DNA of 64,000 nt from Avibacterium volantium (GTDB lineage: Bacteria; Pseudomonadota; Gammaproteobacteria; Enterobacterales; Pasteurellaceae), in NCBI RefSeq assembly GCF_900635775.1, contig NZ_LR134167.1, positions 1,955,001-2,019,000 of the forward strand, in the 5' to 3' direction. The notes under the pieces were generated by a model that searched no databases, was not told the DNA's origin, and saw nothing but the letters and a program-made list of their open reading frames with translations. The position numbers and the translations under genes were made by a program. Below, one piece after another: positions 43,700-53,185 of this stretch. How positions within the stretch are numbered: position 1 is the stretch's first letter; each line of letters begins with the position of its first letter.

Positions 43700-44920
43700 G
43701 TGACTGAACAACATAAACCAGAAAATAATGCTGCTAACACAGCACAAAATGAACTTGATTTAGAATTTAATCAAATGGAACCCATTACGCCGAAGAAAAC
43801 CATTACGCCAGAGCCTTCTTTGTTAGATAAAGCTAAAGGTTTTGTACATTCTTTCGGCAAAAAAGAACAGCCAGTTTCTGAACCTCAAAAACCTGTTATC
43901 AGCGAAAGCGAGGTCATCGTGGAAAATCACGCCAATAATACCCAAGAAACGGAGGTGATTATGGAAGAAAATGTGAAAACAGAACCTGTTCAGGAAGAAC
44001 CTGTAAGCAGAAGTTTAAATAAGCCTGAACGTTGGGCAATTTTAGGCTTCATTCCGCCAAAATATCGCCGTATTTTCATCGTATTATTACTTGCGGTGAT
44101 CATTTTGTTGATTATCTCTTGGTTAAAACCAAGTACAGATACGGTAAATGCGTTTGAACAGCCGTCAAACAGCATTCCAACGCAGTTCCAATCGCTCAAT
44201 CAAGAACAGCCAATGGAAAATAATGTGTTGGATAACTTAAACCAAGGGCAACCTGCACAACAAGCAGATACACAAAATGCTCAAAGTAGCAGTGAGAATG
44301 CGCAAACTACTGTGGCAAATGCAGAAAATAGTGCAGACAATGCTCAAAGCAATCCTGCAACAAGCCCTGAACCGGTTGCCCAGCCAAGCGTTCAAACAGA
44401 GCAACCTGTTGTGCCAGCAGTGAAACCGCAACCAACACCCGCTGAGCCAAAACAAGTGGTAGAAACGGTGAAAACGGCAAGCAACCCTGCTGCGGCACAA
44501 ACACAGCCGAAACCACAGCCTAAGCCTGTGGCAAAAGCGACAACGCAAACAACCAATACAAGCAAACCAAAAGCAGAAAACAAAGCTCAAACTGCGAAAA
44601 AAGCAGAGCCTAAAGCGGAGAAAAAAGTCCCTGTGGTGGAAGCAAAACCAGCAACGAACAAACCTACTGGCACAAGCAAAACCCTGACTATTCCGCAAGG
44701 CGTTTCGCTTATGCAAGTCTTCCGCGATAACAATCTGAATATTTCTGATGTGAATGCGATGACAAAAGCAAACGGTGCGGGCAATGCGTTAAGTAGCTTT
44801 AAACCGGGTGATAAAGTGCAAATTTCGGTTAATTCGCAAGGGCGTGTTGAACAGCTTCGTTTAGCCAATGGTAGCACCTTTATTCGTCAGGCGAATGGCA
44901 CTTATCAGTATAAAAAATAA
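43700..44920 (+). CDS. oapA: Opacity-associated protein A (OapA), membrane-anchored
   Basis: 406 residues, GTG start at 43700 with AAGG upstream. The order is acidic N-terminal cytoplasmic part (~1-110), an OapA N-terminal motif NKPERWAILGFIPPKYRR then one transmembrane segment (~130-147), a long low-complexity periplasmic linker rich in Q, P, A, K and N (~165-320), and a C-terminal LysM-like OapA domain (IPQGVSLMQVFRDNNLNISD to the end). In H. influenzae OapA affects colony opacity and adherence; relatives (YtfB) bind peptidoglycan/septal wall. Order efp-epmB-oapA matches Haemophilus; oapB is not downstream here. Confidence 0.9.
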   Translation: MTEQHKPENNAANTAQNELDLEFNQMEPITPKKTITPEPSLLDKAKGFVHSFGKKEQPVSEPQKPVISESEVIVENHANNTQETEVIMEENVKTEPVQEEPVSRSLNKPERWAILGFIPPKYRRIFIVLLLAVIILLIISWLKPSTDTVNAFEQPSNSIPTQFQSLNQEQPMENNVLDNLNQGQPAQQADTQNAQSSSENAQTTVANAENSADNAQSNPATSPEPVAQPSVQTEQPVVPAVKPQPTPAEPKQVVETVKTASNPAAAQTQPKPQPKPVAKATTQTTNTSKPKAENKAQTAKKAEPKAEKKVPVVEAKPATNKPTGTSKTLTIPQGVSLMQVFRDNNLNISDVNAMTKANGAGNALSSFKPGDKVQISVNSQGRVEQLRLANGSTFIRQANGTYQYKK

Positions 44921-44952
44921 ACCGTAAAAAAAGTAAACTGTTGAAAGAAACA

Positions 44953-44985
44953 AAAATGGCGGAATTTAATTTTCCGCCATTTTTT
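44953..44985. terminator. Bidirectional terminator between oapA and rdgC
   Basis: AATGGCGGAA / TTCCGCCATT stem with a 7-nt loop, with AAAA before and TTTTT after, between convergent genes. Confidence 0.85.
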
Positions 44986-45008
44986 ATTTCTGACAAAAAC
45001 GACAAAAA

Positions 45009-45914
45009 TTACAACCGCACTTTCTCTCCGCCGAAATCGTCCAATAAATTGGACGTTAATTTAGTAAGAATCCCTGTCATCAACACAAAATCGGCATCAA
45101 AGCGTTGCGCCACATCTTCTTTCAAAATATCGTCATTTTTTTCCCGCACTTCATCGGCAAACTTCAAGCGTTTTAAGGTGCCGTCTTCATTTAATACAAA
45201 GGTGAGATGCGCTTCCCATTCCAAAGCCAATTTGGTGATGGTTTTGCCAGATTGCAATAATGACAGAATTTCTTCCGCATCTAAGGCTTGCTGTTTGCAA
45301 CGGATCACGGCGTTATCTTCACTGCCACGTAATTCGGCATCTTCCAATACAATCAACCAATCTGGTGTGGCATCATTGCTCACCCAATGACTCATTACTA
45401 AACTTGGATCATTGGCAAAAGCCAGCGGCACAACAGGCAGAGAGCCTAAGGATTTACGCAATAGTGCAAGGGCGTCCTCAGCACGCTTGCTTGAAGCCGC
45501 ATCGACATAAACGAGCTGATTTTCACTATCCACCCAAATTGCCGTTTGCTGATATTTACTAAAGGCACGCGGTAGCAACATTGCCACCACATCGTCTTTC
45601 AGCGCTTGCTTTTCCACTTTCTTCAATTTGCGATTTTCTTTTTGCTCTAAATCAGCAATCCGCTGATCTAATTCGCGTTTTACAACGTGAGCAGGCAGGA
45701 TCTTTTCTTCTTTGCGAGCCATTAATAAAATCTGTTTGCCCACCGAAAAATGTAACAACTCACTGGTTTTCAACGGTGAAACCCAACCAAATTTCTGCAT
45801 ATCCCCTTGACCACAAGGGTGAAACTCACATTGTGCAAGCTGTGCTTGCAACTGCTCGGCTGACCAATCTAATTCTTTAGTTAAACGATAGGTCATAACG
45901 TTCTTAAACCACAT
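45009..45914 (-). CDS. rdgC: Recombination-associated protein RdgC
   Basis: 301 residues from the ATG at 45912-45914, placed 6 bases after GAAGGA; ATG two codons earlier touches the RBS. N-terminal MWFKNVMTYRLTKELDW and FHPCGQGDMQKFGWVSPL are diagnostic. RdgC is a ring-shaped DNA-binding protein that restrains RecA. Upstream frame extension to 46037 overlaps proC and is not coding. Divergent from proC with about 70 bp between. Confidence 0.93.
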   Translation of the reverse strand: MWFKNVMTYRLTKELDWSAEQLQAQLAQCEFHPCGQGDMQKFGWVSPLKTSELLHFSVGKQILLMARKEEKILPAHVVKRELDQRIADLEQKENRKLKKVEKQALKDDVVAMLLPRAFSKYQQTAIWVDSENQLVYVDAASSKRAEDALALLRKSLGSLPVVPLAFANDPSLVMSHWVSNDATPDWLIVLEDAELRGSEDNAVIRCKQQALDAEEILSLLQSGKTITKLALEWEAHLTFVLNEDGTLKRLKFADEVREKNDDILKEDVAQRFDADFVLMTGILTKLTSNLLDDFGGEKVRL

Positions 45915-45984
45915 AGGCATTCCTTCTTTATTCGGGTAAAATGTGCCAACGAAAAACCTATTGTAACTGATCTTAAACAAAACT

Positions 45985-46800
45985 ATGCAACAGAAATTAA
46001 TTACTTTCATCGGCGGCGGAAATATGGCGCAAGCCATTGTGTTTGGTTTATTGAAACAGGGGTATCCTGCGCAAAAAATTACCGTTAGCGATCCGAATAC
46101 GGATAAATTGGCGTTGTTTGCTGAGCGTCAAGTGAATATTTCGCAAGATAATGTGCAAGCGGTACAAAATGCCGAAGTGGTGGTGTTAGCGGTGAAGCCA
46201 CAAGCGCTTGTGGAAGTGTGTCAGCCTTTAAGTGCGGTGGATTTTTCTGAAAAATTAGTGATCTCCATTGCGGCGGCAATTTCTGTGCAAAAACTTACCG
46301 CACTTTTGCCTAGCGCGCGCCATATTATCCGCGTAATGCCGAATACGCCAGCCTTGGTATCGGAAGGAATGGCAGGTTTATTTGCGGAACACAATGTGCC
46401 AGCCGATCTCAAAGCCTTCGCACAAGATTTAATGAGTGCCGTAGGGCAATCTTGTTGGGTTGATCAAGAAGATGAAATGCACTTGATTACCGCCGGTTCT
46501 GGCAGCAGCCCCGCATATTTTTTCTTATTTATGGAAGCAATGGAAAACGCCTTGAAAGCGCTTAATTTAGATGCACACACCGCACGAATGTTAGTGCAAC
46601 AATCGGCGCTTGGGGCAGCCAAAATGGTGCAACAACAGCCTGATGTGGCCATTTCGACCTTGCGTGAAAATGTAACATCAAAAGGCGGCACAACAGCGGC
46701 AGCGCTTAATGTTTTCCAGCAACAACAATTATCCCAAACTGTACAGCAAGCCATTGAAGCCTGCGTGCAACGTTCACAAGAAATGGAAAAATTATTTTGA
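45985..46800 (+). CDS. proC: Pyrroline-5-carboxylate reductase
   Basis: 271 residues. Rossmann NAD(P)-binding motif [13 protein letters not shown] at the N-terminus, VLAVKPQ near 68, [13 protein letters not shown] near 113, and the C-terminal signature [16 protein letters not shown] near 225. It performs the last step of proline synthesis. Stop TGA at 46798-46800 overlaps the MFS gene start by one base. Two USS copies inside (near 46231 and 46299). Confidence 0.96.
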   Translation: MQQKLITFIGGGNMAQAIVFGLLKQGYPAQKITVSDPNTDKLALFAERQVNISQDNVQAVQNAEVVVLAVKPQALVEVCQPLSAVDFSEKLVISIAAAISVQKLTALLPSARHIIRVMPNTPALVSEGMAGLFAEHNVPADLKAFAQDLMSAVGQSCWVDQEDEMHLITAGSGSSPAYFFLFMEAMENALKALNLDAHTARMLVQQSALGAAKMVQQQPDVAISTLRENVTSKGGTTAAALNVFQQQQLSQTVQQAIEACVQRSQEMEKLF

Positions 46801-47963
46801 TGAAAATCAGCCCTTTTAATTGGTTAGCCTTGAGCTTTTTCGGCTATTACTGCGCCTATGGTGTGTTTGTGCCATTTTTCCCCGCGTGGTTGAAATCGCA
46901 ATCTTACAACGAAGAAATCATCGGCTTTATTATTGCCAGTTCTTATGTTTTCCGCTTTTTAGGTGGGATCGTTTTCTCCGCAATGATTAAAAAAGCAGGG
47001 CATTTGCTCAATGCCTTACGGTATCTCGCTTGGGCAAGCTGTGGCGTAATGCTTTATATGAGCTTTGTGGCGGAAAGCTTCCCCTTGCTTTGCCTTGGTA
47101 TAGCCTTATTTGCGATGATTAATGCGGCAGGAATGCCGTTAAGTGATACTCTTGCAACAACTTGGCAACAGCAAATTAATTTGGATTATGGCAAAGCGCG
47201 ATTGATTGGCTCAGCCGCGTTTGTGGTAGGCGTTACGCTGTTTGGCAACATTATTGGTTTTATTGGTGAGAATTATACGGTATGGATTTTAACCGTATTG
47301 TTAGCCCTTTATGCCATAATGCAAATGACCACACCGAAGATTTTGCCACAAGATACGCAGACAAGTGCGGTGGAAAATTCTGTTGGATTTTTGCAGTTAT
47401 TAAAAAATAAATGCACGTTACGTTTAATTATTGCCATTTCTCTTATTCAAGGTTCGCACGCCGCTTATTATGCTTATAGCGTGCTATATTGGCAAAGCAT
47501 TGGCATTTCTGTGCAGACAACCAGCTTACTGTGGGGATTAAGCGTGGTGGCGGAAATCTTGCTCTTTTTCTTTTCCACCAAATTATTCCGTTTCTGGAAA
47601 GTCAGCACCTTGTTTTACTGTGCCGCCATCGCTTGTGTGGTACGTTGGGGCGTGTTAGGCAGTGCGACAAGCCTTTGGCTAATTGCCTTAGTGCAATTAT
47701 TGCACAGCTTAACTTATGCCCTTGGTCATTACGCAATGGTGCGTTACATCACCACGCAACCACAAAATACAATGGCGAAATTGCAAGGCTTGTATAACGG
47801 CATTTCAGGCTCAGCAGTGATCGCCTTGCTTACCGCATTGGCTGGCGTGTTATACCCAATTTCCCCACAAATGGCATTTACGTCAATGATGATTTTTGCT
47901 TTGCTCGCATTGCCGATTATTCCGCGTAAAGTGGAAGCCTTTTTAGTGCGCCGAGTAGAATAG
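46800..47963 (+). CDS. MFS permease, HcaT/phenylpropionate-type
   Basis: 387 residues from the ATG at 46800, sharing a base with the proC stop (TGATG). About twelve membrane segments. N-terminal [20 protein letters not shown] and [15 protein letters not shown], plus [19 protein letters not shown], resemble E. coli HcaT and related nucleoside/oligosaccharide-proton symporter-like MFS proteins. Substrate is unknown. Between proC and xerD, an arrangement also known from Haemophilus. Confidence 0.82.
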   Translation: MKISPFNWLALSFFGYYCAYGVFVPFFPAWLKSQSYNEEIIGFIIASSYVFRFLGGIVFSAMIKKAGHLLNALRYLAWASCGVMLYMSFVAESFPLLCLGIALFAMINAAGMPLSDTLATTWQQQINLDYGKARLIGSAAFVVGVTLFGNIIGFIGENYTVWILTVLLALYAIMQMTTPKILPQDTQTSAVENSVGFLQLLKNKCTLRLIIAISLIQGSHAAYYAYSVLYWQSIGISVQTTSLLWGLSVVAEILLFFFSTKLFRFWKVSTLFYCAAIACVVRWGVLGSATSLWLIALVQLLHSLTYALGHYAMVRYITTQPQNTMAKLQGLYNGISGSAVIALLTALAGVLYPISPQMAFTSMMIFALLALPIIPRKVEAFLVRRVE

Positions 47964-47995
47964 GACGTTGAATAGGGAACAGAATAGGATTAACA

Positions 47996-48889
47996 ATGAA
48001 AGACAGTGCCTTAATCGATCTTTTTCTGAATGAACAATGGCTAGAAAAAGGGCTTTCGGAGAATACCATTCAATCCTACCGCTTGGATCTCAGTGCGGTG
48101 GCAAATTGGCTCGAAACGCAGAATCTCACCTTTGAAACCTTAGATGCCATTGATCTGCAAAGCTTTCTTGGTGAGCGATTGAACTTGGGCTACAAAGCCA
48201 CAAGTACAGCAAGATTATTGAGCGCGTTGCGTAAATTTTTTCAATATTTATATCGGGAGAAATATCGCACAGACGACCCAAGTGCGGTGCTAACTTCGCC
48301 AAAATTACCGAGCCGATTGCCCAAATATCTCACCGAACAGCAGGTTACGGATTTGCTCAACACCCCCTGCGTGGAAGTGCCGTTAGAATTACGCGATAAA
48401 GCAATGCTGGAATTGCTTTACGCCACAGGTTTACGGGTTACCGAGCTGGTTTCACTCACCCTTGACAACATCAGCGTGCAACAAGGTGTGGTGCGTGTCA
48501 TCGGCAAAGGCAACAAAGAACGCATTGTACCAATGGGCGAAGAAGCCGCCTATTGGATCAAACAATTTATGCTTTATGGCAGAGCCGCATTGCTAGACGG
48601 ACAGCCTTCAGACGTGCTATTTCCCAGTCGGCGCGGCACTCAAATGACTCGCCAAACCTTTTGGCACCGCATTAAACATTACGCCATTTTAGCGGATATT
48701 GACAGCGAAGCACTCTCCCCCCACGTCCTACGCCACGCCTTCGCCACTCACTTAGTCAACCACGGCGCAGATCTACGCGTGGTACAAATGCTCTTAGGAC
48801 ACAGCGATCTCTCCACCACCCAAATCTACACCCACGTCGCCAAAGAACGCTTAAAACACTTGCACGAAAGGTATCACCCAAGGGGGTAA
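47996..48889 (+). CDS. xerD: Tyrosine recombinase XerD
   Basis: 297 residues. N-terminal SAM-like core-binding domain (~5-90) and C-terminal catalytic domain with R in YATGLRVTELVSLT, K in IGKGNKERIVPMG, HxxR in LSPHVLRHAFATHL, H in LLGHSDLSTTQ and the nucleophile Y in IYTHV. Length matches XerD (298). With XerC it resolves chromosome dimers at dif. RBS is AGGATT before the ATG at 47996. Two USS copies inside. Confidence 0.94.
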   Translation: MKDSALIDLFLNEQWLEKGLSENTIQSYRLDLSAVANWLETQNLTFETLDAIDLQSFLGERLNLGYKATSTARLLSALRKFFQYLYREKYRTDDPSAVLTSPKLPSRLPKYLTEQQVTDLLNTPCVEVPLELRDKAMLELLYATGLRVTELVSLTLDNISVQQGVVRVIGKGNKERIVPMGEEAAYWIKQFMLYGRAALLDGQPSDVLFPSRRGTQMTRQTFWHRIKHYAILADIDSEALSPHVLRHAFATHLVNHGADLRVVQMLLGHSDLSTTQIYTHVAKERLKHLHERYHPRG

Positions 48890-48905
48890 AATTTGTGAAA
48901 AAACG

Positions 48906-48935
48906 ACCGCACTTTAAAAAGTGCGGTGTTTTTTT
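48906..48935. terminator. USS-pair terminator between xerD and queE
   Basis: ACCGCACTTT / AAAGTGCGGT with a 2-nt spacer, followed by GTTTTTTTT; two complete uptake signals form the stem between convergent genes. Confidence 0.87.
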
Positions 48936-48944
48936 TATCAAATT

Positions 48945-49571
48945 TTATTCAATCCCAATCAGCTTGTGCGTTTGAATGCTCAACTGCCATTTCGGTTTAT
49001 TTGGGCGTTGGTTTAGTAAGCCTAACTGTGTGATGGTGTGGAGCAAATTCATTTCGCCGTTGTTTTCACAAGGGGAAAGGTAGTAATGCTGCGCTTGAAT
49101 CTGGCTTTCGATTAACGCACAAAATTCTTGCACATCGGCATCTGCCACAATGCGAACTTCGTTAGCTTGCGTAATGCAGCGTTGGCGATATTTCTGCGCA
49201 TATTCTCGTTTTGGACTGGTGGCAATATAATCAATTTGTGCAGGGACAGGCTTTAATCCATTGGTTTCAATGGCAAGAAAATAGCCCTCTGCCTTAAGTT
49301 GATCAAGCAATAAGCCCAGCTGTGGCTGAATGGTGGGTTCGCCACCCGTGATGATAATATTTTTTGCCGAAAACGACCGCACTTTAGCTAGGATTTGCTG
49401 TAACGACCACGGTTCAAAATCATTGTAGGGCGTATCACACCAAGGGCAAGCCAAGTTGCATTTGCCGAAGCGGATAAAAATGCTCGGCATTCCTGTATTT
49501 GCCCCTTCTCCTTGCAGGCTTTGGAAAATTTCTACAATGGGATAGCTTGGATTAGAAATTAATTCAGCCAT
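48945..49571 (-). CDS. queE: 7-carboxy-7-deazaguanine synthase
   Basis: 208 residues. N-terminal IVEIFQSLQGEGANTG and radical SAM motif CNLACPWCDT with C38, C42 and C45; FNIIITGGEPT-type glycine motif (IIITGGEPTIQP). It rearranges 6-carboxy-tetrahydropterin to 7-carboxy-7-deazaguanine in queuosine precursor synthesis. Its ATG overlaps the queD stop by one base. Operon order on the minus strand is queC-queD-queE. Confidence 0.94.
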   Translation of the reverse strand: MAELISNPSYPIVEIFQSLQGEGANTGMPSIFIRFGKCNLACPWCDTPYNDFEPWSLQQILAKVRSFSAKNIIITGGEPTIQPQLGLLLDQLKAEGYFLAIETNGLKPVPAQIDYIATSPKREYAQKYRQRCITQANEVRIVADADVQEFCALIESQIQAQHYYLSPCENNGEMNLLHTITQLGLLNQRPNKPKWQLSIQTHKLIGIE

Positions 49572-49993
49572 TAATCTTCCCGATATTCACAAAATGAAGT
49601 AGGCGTTTCCCACAAGCGAATGGCGCTAATCGGCAAGTGTTCACTTAAGCGTTGAAAAATAAAGCGTGCCATTTCTTCTGCGGTGGTGCGAGTAGGCATT
49701 GCAAAGGTTTTGGAATTGAGATCTTGCAATAGCCGTGCAATTTGACTTTCTCGCTCGCTGGTTTCATCATAAATAAAGGCGTGATCCATTGGGGTGAGAA
49801 TCTGTTCTTTTACGATCTGTTTGAGATCCGAAAAATCTATCACCATTCCTTTTTTTGCTCCGCTGGCGTGTAGTTCCCCTTGCACTTCCACTTGTAATTT
49901 ATAAGTGTGGCCGTGCAGGTTTTGGCATTTGCCATCGTGTCCGTCCAACAAATGCGCCATATCAAAACTGAATTCTTTAGAAACTTTAAACAT
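49571..49993 (-). CDS. queD: 6-carboxy-5,6,7,8-tetrahydropterin synthase
   Basis: 140 residues from the ATG at 49991-49993; an in-frame GTG at 50005 is unlikely. [16 protein letters not shown] is the usual N-terminus. Zinc ligands are His in DMAHLL and [16 protein letters not shown] and LDHAF-like MDHAFIYDE follow. Converts dihydroneopterin triphosphate for queuosine synthesis. It begins inside the queC 3' end (8-bp overlap). The segment just upstream of the start holds a USS core. Confidence 0.93.
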   Translation of the reverse strand: MFKVSKEFSFDMAHLLDGHDGKCQNLHGHTYKLQVEVQGELHASGAKKGMVIDFSDLKQIVKEQILTPMDHAFIYDETSERESQIARLLQDLNSKTFAMPTRTTAEEMARFIFQRLSEHLPISAIRLWETPTSFCEYRED

Positions 49994-50669
49994 TTTGCAC
50001 CGCACTTTTTTGTTGTAAATATTCGTCTAAACCTTTATTGCGCAATACGCAGCTTGGACATTCGCCACAACCACCGTCCACGCCCTGATAACAAGTGTGC
50101 GTATGATTGCGAACATAATCTAGCGCACCTAGGCTATCTGCTAACGCCCAAGTTTGCGCTTTGGTGAGATACATCAACGGCGTGCGAAGATTAAAATTGT
50201 AATCCATCGCTAAATTCAGGGTAACGTTCATTGATTTGATGAACACATCACGGCAATCAGGGTAGCCACTGAAATCCGTTTCGCACACGCCAGTGATAAT
50301 GTCAGAAATACCTTGCCCTTTGGCATAAATGGCGGTGTAAAGCAAAAATAAGGCGTTACGCCCGTCCACAAAGGTGTTTGGCAGCTCATCTTTTTCTTGC
50401 TTGATTTCTGCATTTTCGTTCATTAGAGCATTTGAGGTGATCGCTTTGATCACAGAAGTATCAATGAAAGTTTGTTTTACCCCAAGATCTTGCGCGATCC
50501 ATTTGGCTTTTTCTAATTCAATGGCGTGGCGCTGACCATAATGAAAGGTTACGGTTTCCACATTTTCTACGCCATAATCGGCAATGGCTTGAATTAAACA
50601 GGTGGTGGAATCTTGTCCACCAGAAAAGATAACAACCGCTTTGCGATTGTGATTTTTGAATGTTGTCAT
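49986..50669 (-). CDS. queC: 7-cyano-7-deazaguanine synthase
   Basis: 227 residues. ATP-pyrophosphatase motif [18 protein letters not shown] at the N-terminus, and four zinc cysteines in [18 protein letters not shown] near the C-terminus. It makes preQ0 from 7-carboxy-7-deazaguanine, ATP and ammonia. First gene of queC-queD-queE. A preQ1-type riboswitch was looked for in the upstream ~100 bp and not recognised. Confidence 0.95.
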   Translation of the reverse strand: MTTFKNHNRKAVVIFSGGQDSTTCLIQAIADYGVENVETVTFHYGQRHAIELEKAKWIAQDLGVKQTFIDTSVIKAITSNALMNENAEIKQEKDELPNTFVDGRNALFLLYTAIYAKGQGISDIITGVCETDFSGYPDCRDVFIKSMNVTLNLAMDYNFNLRTPLMYLTKAQTWALADSLGALDYVRNHTHTCYQGVDGGCGECPSCVLRNKGLDEYLQQKSAVQNV

Positions 50670-50776
50670 AAGATGTCCTAGTTTTTTTTTGCGTGGGAGG
50701 TTTGCGAACCACGGTTACAGCTGAATTTGATTCAACCAACGAAATAAGGGCGGTATTGTACAATAAAGGCGAGTTT

Positions 50777-50808
50777 AGACAAAGAAAAAGCCCGCAAAAG
50801 TGCGGGCT
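50777..50808 (-). terminator. Terminator after raiA (minus strand)
   Basis: AGCCCGCA / TGCGGGCT stem with a 4-nt loop; on the minus strand it is followed by TTTTTCTTTG. Confidence 0.85.
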
Positions 50809-50823
50809 AAAATGGAAAAGTTT

Positions 50824-51144
50824 TTAGTTAAATGAATCTTTTAGGCGTTCCTCGGCACGGCGAGATTCACTTTTATGTTGCAATTTATTGAGTTGGCGTT
50901 CGAGTTTTTCTTCTACTTCATTAATTGCTTTGTACATATCCTCCGATTCGCTACTTGCGAACAAATCACCAAATGGCGTGCCGATAGAAGCCTCCACCGC
51001 AAAGCCTTTTGGTACTTTATTTAAAATGAAATGAGGATTAATCAGTTGAGTTTGCCATTTTCCTAATTTAGCAAGTCTTTCTTCAATGTGAGCGCGGATT
51101 GCAGGGGTGATGTCCATTTGTTTACTTGTGATATTTAGAGTCAT
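50824..51144 (-). CDS. raiA: Ribosome-associated inhibitor A / hibernation factor (YfiA family)
   Basis: 106 residues, [30 protein letters not shown] with the beta-alpha-beta-beta-beta-alpha fold of short HPF/RaiA proteins and [31 protein letters not shown]. It binds the 30S decoding site in stationary phase or stress and blocks translation. Monocistronic. The 363-bp gap to the AGCS gene holds its promoter. Confidence 0.92.
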   Translation of the reverse strand: MTLNITSKQMDITPAIRAHIEERLAKLGKWQTQLINPHFILNKVPKGFAVEASIGTPFGDLFASSESEDMYKAINEVEEKLERQLNKLQHKSESRRAEERLKDSFN

Positions 51145-51507
51145 AGCATTTACCTCTCTTTTGATTGTAAGTATTTCTACTTGTGTGAAACCTTATGGCT
51201 ACAACATAGCTCTGTTAGGCGAACTTTTCAAGGACTTTATTGAAGAATAAAAAAGAAAAATGCAAATTTATGATCTAGGTAGAAAATTTAAAAAAAGATA
51301 CTTTCATGTTATGAAAAAGTTGCTATCATTCAGGAGATAGTGTTTCTGAAATCCTCCCTTTTAAGCAATAATTTTCCATTCTTTACATAATATTTGACTA
51401 AAGTACAATCCGCTTCCTTTTTTATTTTAGATAAAAAAAGCACAGTAAATGATCATTTTTACTGTGCCTAAATGTGCCTAAAATAGTCAATGTCTATTCA
51501 ACGTTTT
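51145..51507. other. Intergenic region, raiA promoter side and AGCS terminator
   Basis: No coding frame of note in 363 bp. A terminator for the AGCS gene (minus strand) lies at 51433-51467: GCACAGTAAA / TTTACTGTGC stem followed on the minus strand by a T7 run. The raiA promoter should be in the right-hand part of the first ~150 bp, but no clear sigma-70 pair was assigned. Otherwise nothing recognised. Confidence 0.6.
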
Positions 51508-52875
51508 CTAATCATCAGCATCTCGATGAGCAATGCTTAAACGTTGAAAATAGTGCCTAGTTTCTTCGAACACCACCTTGCGCAGACCAATTAGGGCGAC
51601 AAGATTTGGGAATGCCATTAATCCGTTGACAATATCTGCCAAGATCCAAATGGTTTCAAGGTGAATAAACGCGCCACAGCCAACTAATACAATAAAGATA
51701 AAACGGTAGAATTTTACCCCTTTCACCCCTGCTAAATAAACAAAACAGCGCTCGCCATAATAACACCAGCCTAAAATCGTGGTGAATGCGAAGAATAATA
51801 AGCCAAGGGTAACAATCGTCCCGCCCGCTGCTGTACCAAGTCCTTTGGAGAACGCAAGATTGGTTACCGCCGCTCCTGCTTCTGGCGCTTGCCACGCCCC
51901 AGTTAGCACAATCACAACGCCTGTCATCGTACAAACGATAAGCGTATCTAAAAACGTTCCTGTCATTGAAATCAAGCCTTGGCGTGCAGGCTCTTTGGTT
52001 TGCGCCGCAGCCGCTGCAATGGGGGCGCTACCTAAACCTGATTCATTAGAGAAAATACCACGCGCCACACCCGATTGAATAGCTTTCATTACGGTATAAC
52101 CTAATGCACCACCAAGTGCCGATTGCGGATTAAATGCGCTTTCAATAATCAAACTCACTGCTGCTGGCACTTGTTGCCAATTCAACACAATAATAATGAT
52201 TGACGTTGCCACATAAAGCACGGCCATAAAAGGCACAACAATGGCTGCAACAGAAGAAATACGTTTAATACCGCCTAAAATAATCGCCGCAACTAAAAGC
52301 GTGATAATGGGCGCCATAATTTCCACAGGAATATGAAAACTATCCTGCATTGCGTGAGTGATAGCCTGCACTTGTGGAAATGTACCAATGCCGAAAAAGG
52401 CAACCAAGATCCCGCAAACGGCAAACATTTTTGCCAGCCATTTGATGCCTAAGCCTCGTTCAATGTAGTACATCGGGCCGCCAGCAATAAATCCGCGTTT
52501 ATCAATAATGCGATATTTCACCGCCAATAAACATTCTGCATATTTGGTCGCCATACCAAACAACGCCACTAACCACATCCAGAAAATTGCCCCCGGCCCT
52601 CCAGCTTGTACAGCGGTTGCCACCCCAACAATATTTCCTGTTCCAATGGTAGCCGCCAACGCGGTGCTTAATGCGGCGAAAGCAGACACATCGCCCTTGC
52701 CGTTTTGCGCGCCTTTTTCTTTTCTAAATAAATAACTTAAGGCTCTTGGCAATTGAAAAATTTGAATAAAACCTAAACGAAAGGTGAAATAAAGCCCTAC
52801 GCCAGACAATAGAATTAAGAGTGGCGGGCCCCAAATAAATGAATTAACTGATGATAATAATTCAGTGATTGACAT
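51508..52875 (-). CDS. Sodium:alanine/glycine symporter (AGCS family)
   Basis: 455 residues, about ten to eleven membrane segments. The AGCS signature is FAALSTALAATIGTGNIVGVATAV near residue 66, with FWMWLVALFGMATKYAE and GVARGIFSNESGLGSAPIA further on. It imports alanine or glycine with sodium. A tandem glycine riboswitch lies in its leader, which makes glycine the likely physiological substrate or signal. RBS CGAGGAA precedes the ATG at 52873-52875. Confidence 0.94.
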   Translation of the reverse strand: MSITELLSSVNSFIWGPPLLILLSGVGLYFTFRLGFIQIFQLPRALSYLFRKEKGAQNGKGDVSAFAALSTALAATIGTGNIVGVATAVQAGGPGAIFWMWLVALFGMATKYAECLLAVKYRIIDKRGFIAGGPMYYIERGLGIKWLAKMFAVCGILVAFFGIGTFPQVQAITHAMQDSFHIPVEIMAPIITLLVAAIILGGIKRISSVAAIVVPFMAVLYVATSIIIIVLNWQQVPAAVSLIIESAFNPQSALGGALGYTVMKAIQSGVARGIFSNESGLGSAPIAAAAAQTKEPARQGLISMTGTFLDTLIVCTMTGVVIVLTGAWQAPEAGAAVTNLAFSKGLGTAAGGTIVTLGLLFFAFTTILGWCYYGERCFVYLAGVKGVKFYRFIFIVLVGCGAFIHLETIWILADIVNGLMAFPNLVALIGLRKVVFEETRHYFQRLSIAHRDADD

Positions 52876-52934
52876 TGAATGTTCCTCGTAAAAAATCTCG
52901 GTTTACAAGGAGGCGAAAAGAGTTTGGCGAATAG

Positions 52935-52961
52935 AAAAAAGACAACGCGAAGCCTCGCGTT
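52935..52961 (-). terminator. Expression-platform terminator of the glycine riboswitch
   Basis: On the minus strand AACGCG / CGCGTT with a 6-nt loop is followed by GTCTTTTTT. It lies between aptamer II and the AGCS gene, ~60 bp before the start, where a regulated attenuator is expected. Confidence 0.75.
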
Positions 52962-52980
52962 ATATCACCTGAAATAATCT

Positions 52981-53185
52981 CTTGCCCCTGTCCTTTTGCC
53001 TGAGCGTTTGAAAAACGATGAAAATTTCACCGCTCTTTTGCGCCTTCGGCGTCCATTTTGCAAATGCAATGGATCTCTCCAAGGGTTCGTCCAGTAACAG
53101 TCCTCGCTAACTTAATAGCACCTGAAAGATTTTACCTCGTCGGTGCAGGGTTAATTCCCTACTCTCCAGCTACCTTCATCCGAAC
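52981..53185 (-). ncRNA. Tandem glycine riboswitch (gcvT motif) upstream of the AGCS symporter
   Basis: Read on the minus strand there are two copies of the glycine aptamer core. Aptamer I (about 53185-53090) has GGAGAGTAGGG, CACCGACGAGG and TCTTTCAGGTGC, then GACTGTTACTGGACGAAC. Aptamer II (about 53089-52985) has CTTGGAGAGATCC, CGCCGAAGGCGCAA and CGCTCAGGCAAAAGGACAGG. Tandem aptamers with a short linker are the classic arrangement of the gcvT RNA. Downstream is an intrinsic terminator (52935-52961). In other gamma-proteobacteria this RNA precedes gcv genes or AGCS transporters. Whether glycine turns this copy on or off was not derived. Confidence 0.92.

Noticed and set aside
44237..44877. 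Several antisense frames (Cys/Phe/Arg-rich) opposite oapA
   Set aside because: They arise from the Q/P/A/K-rich low-complexity region of oapA on the other strand and have no RBS or recognisable domain.
45915..46037. 41-residue N-terminal extension of RdgC
   Set aside because: It overlaps proC and lacks an RBS; MWFKN at 45914 is the known family start.
49994..50005. GTG start for queD at 50005
   Set aside because: It would add MRCK made from a USS core (GTGCGGT) and no RBS precedes it.
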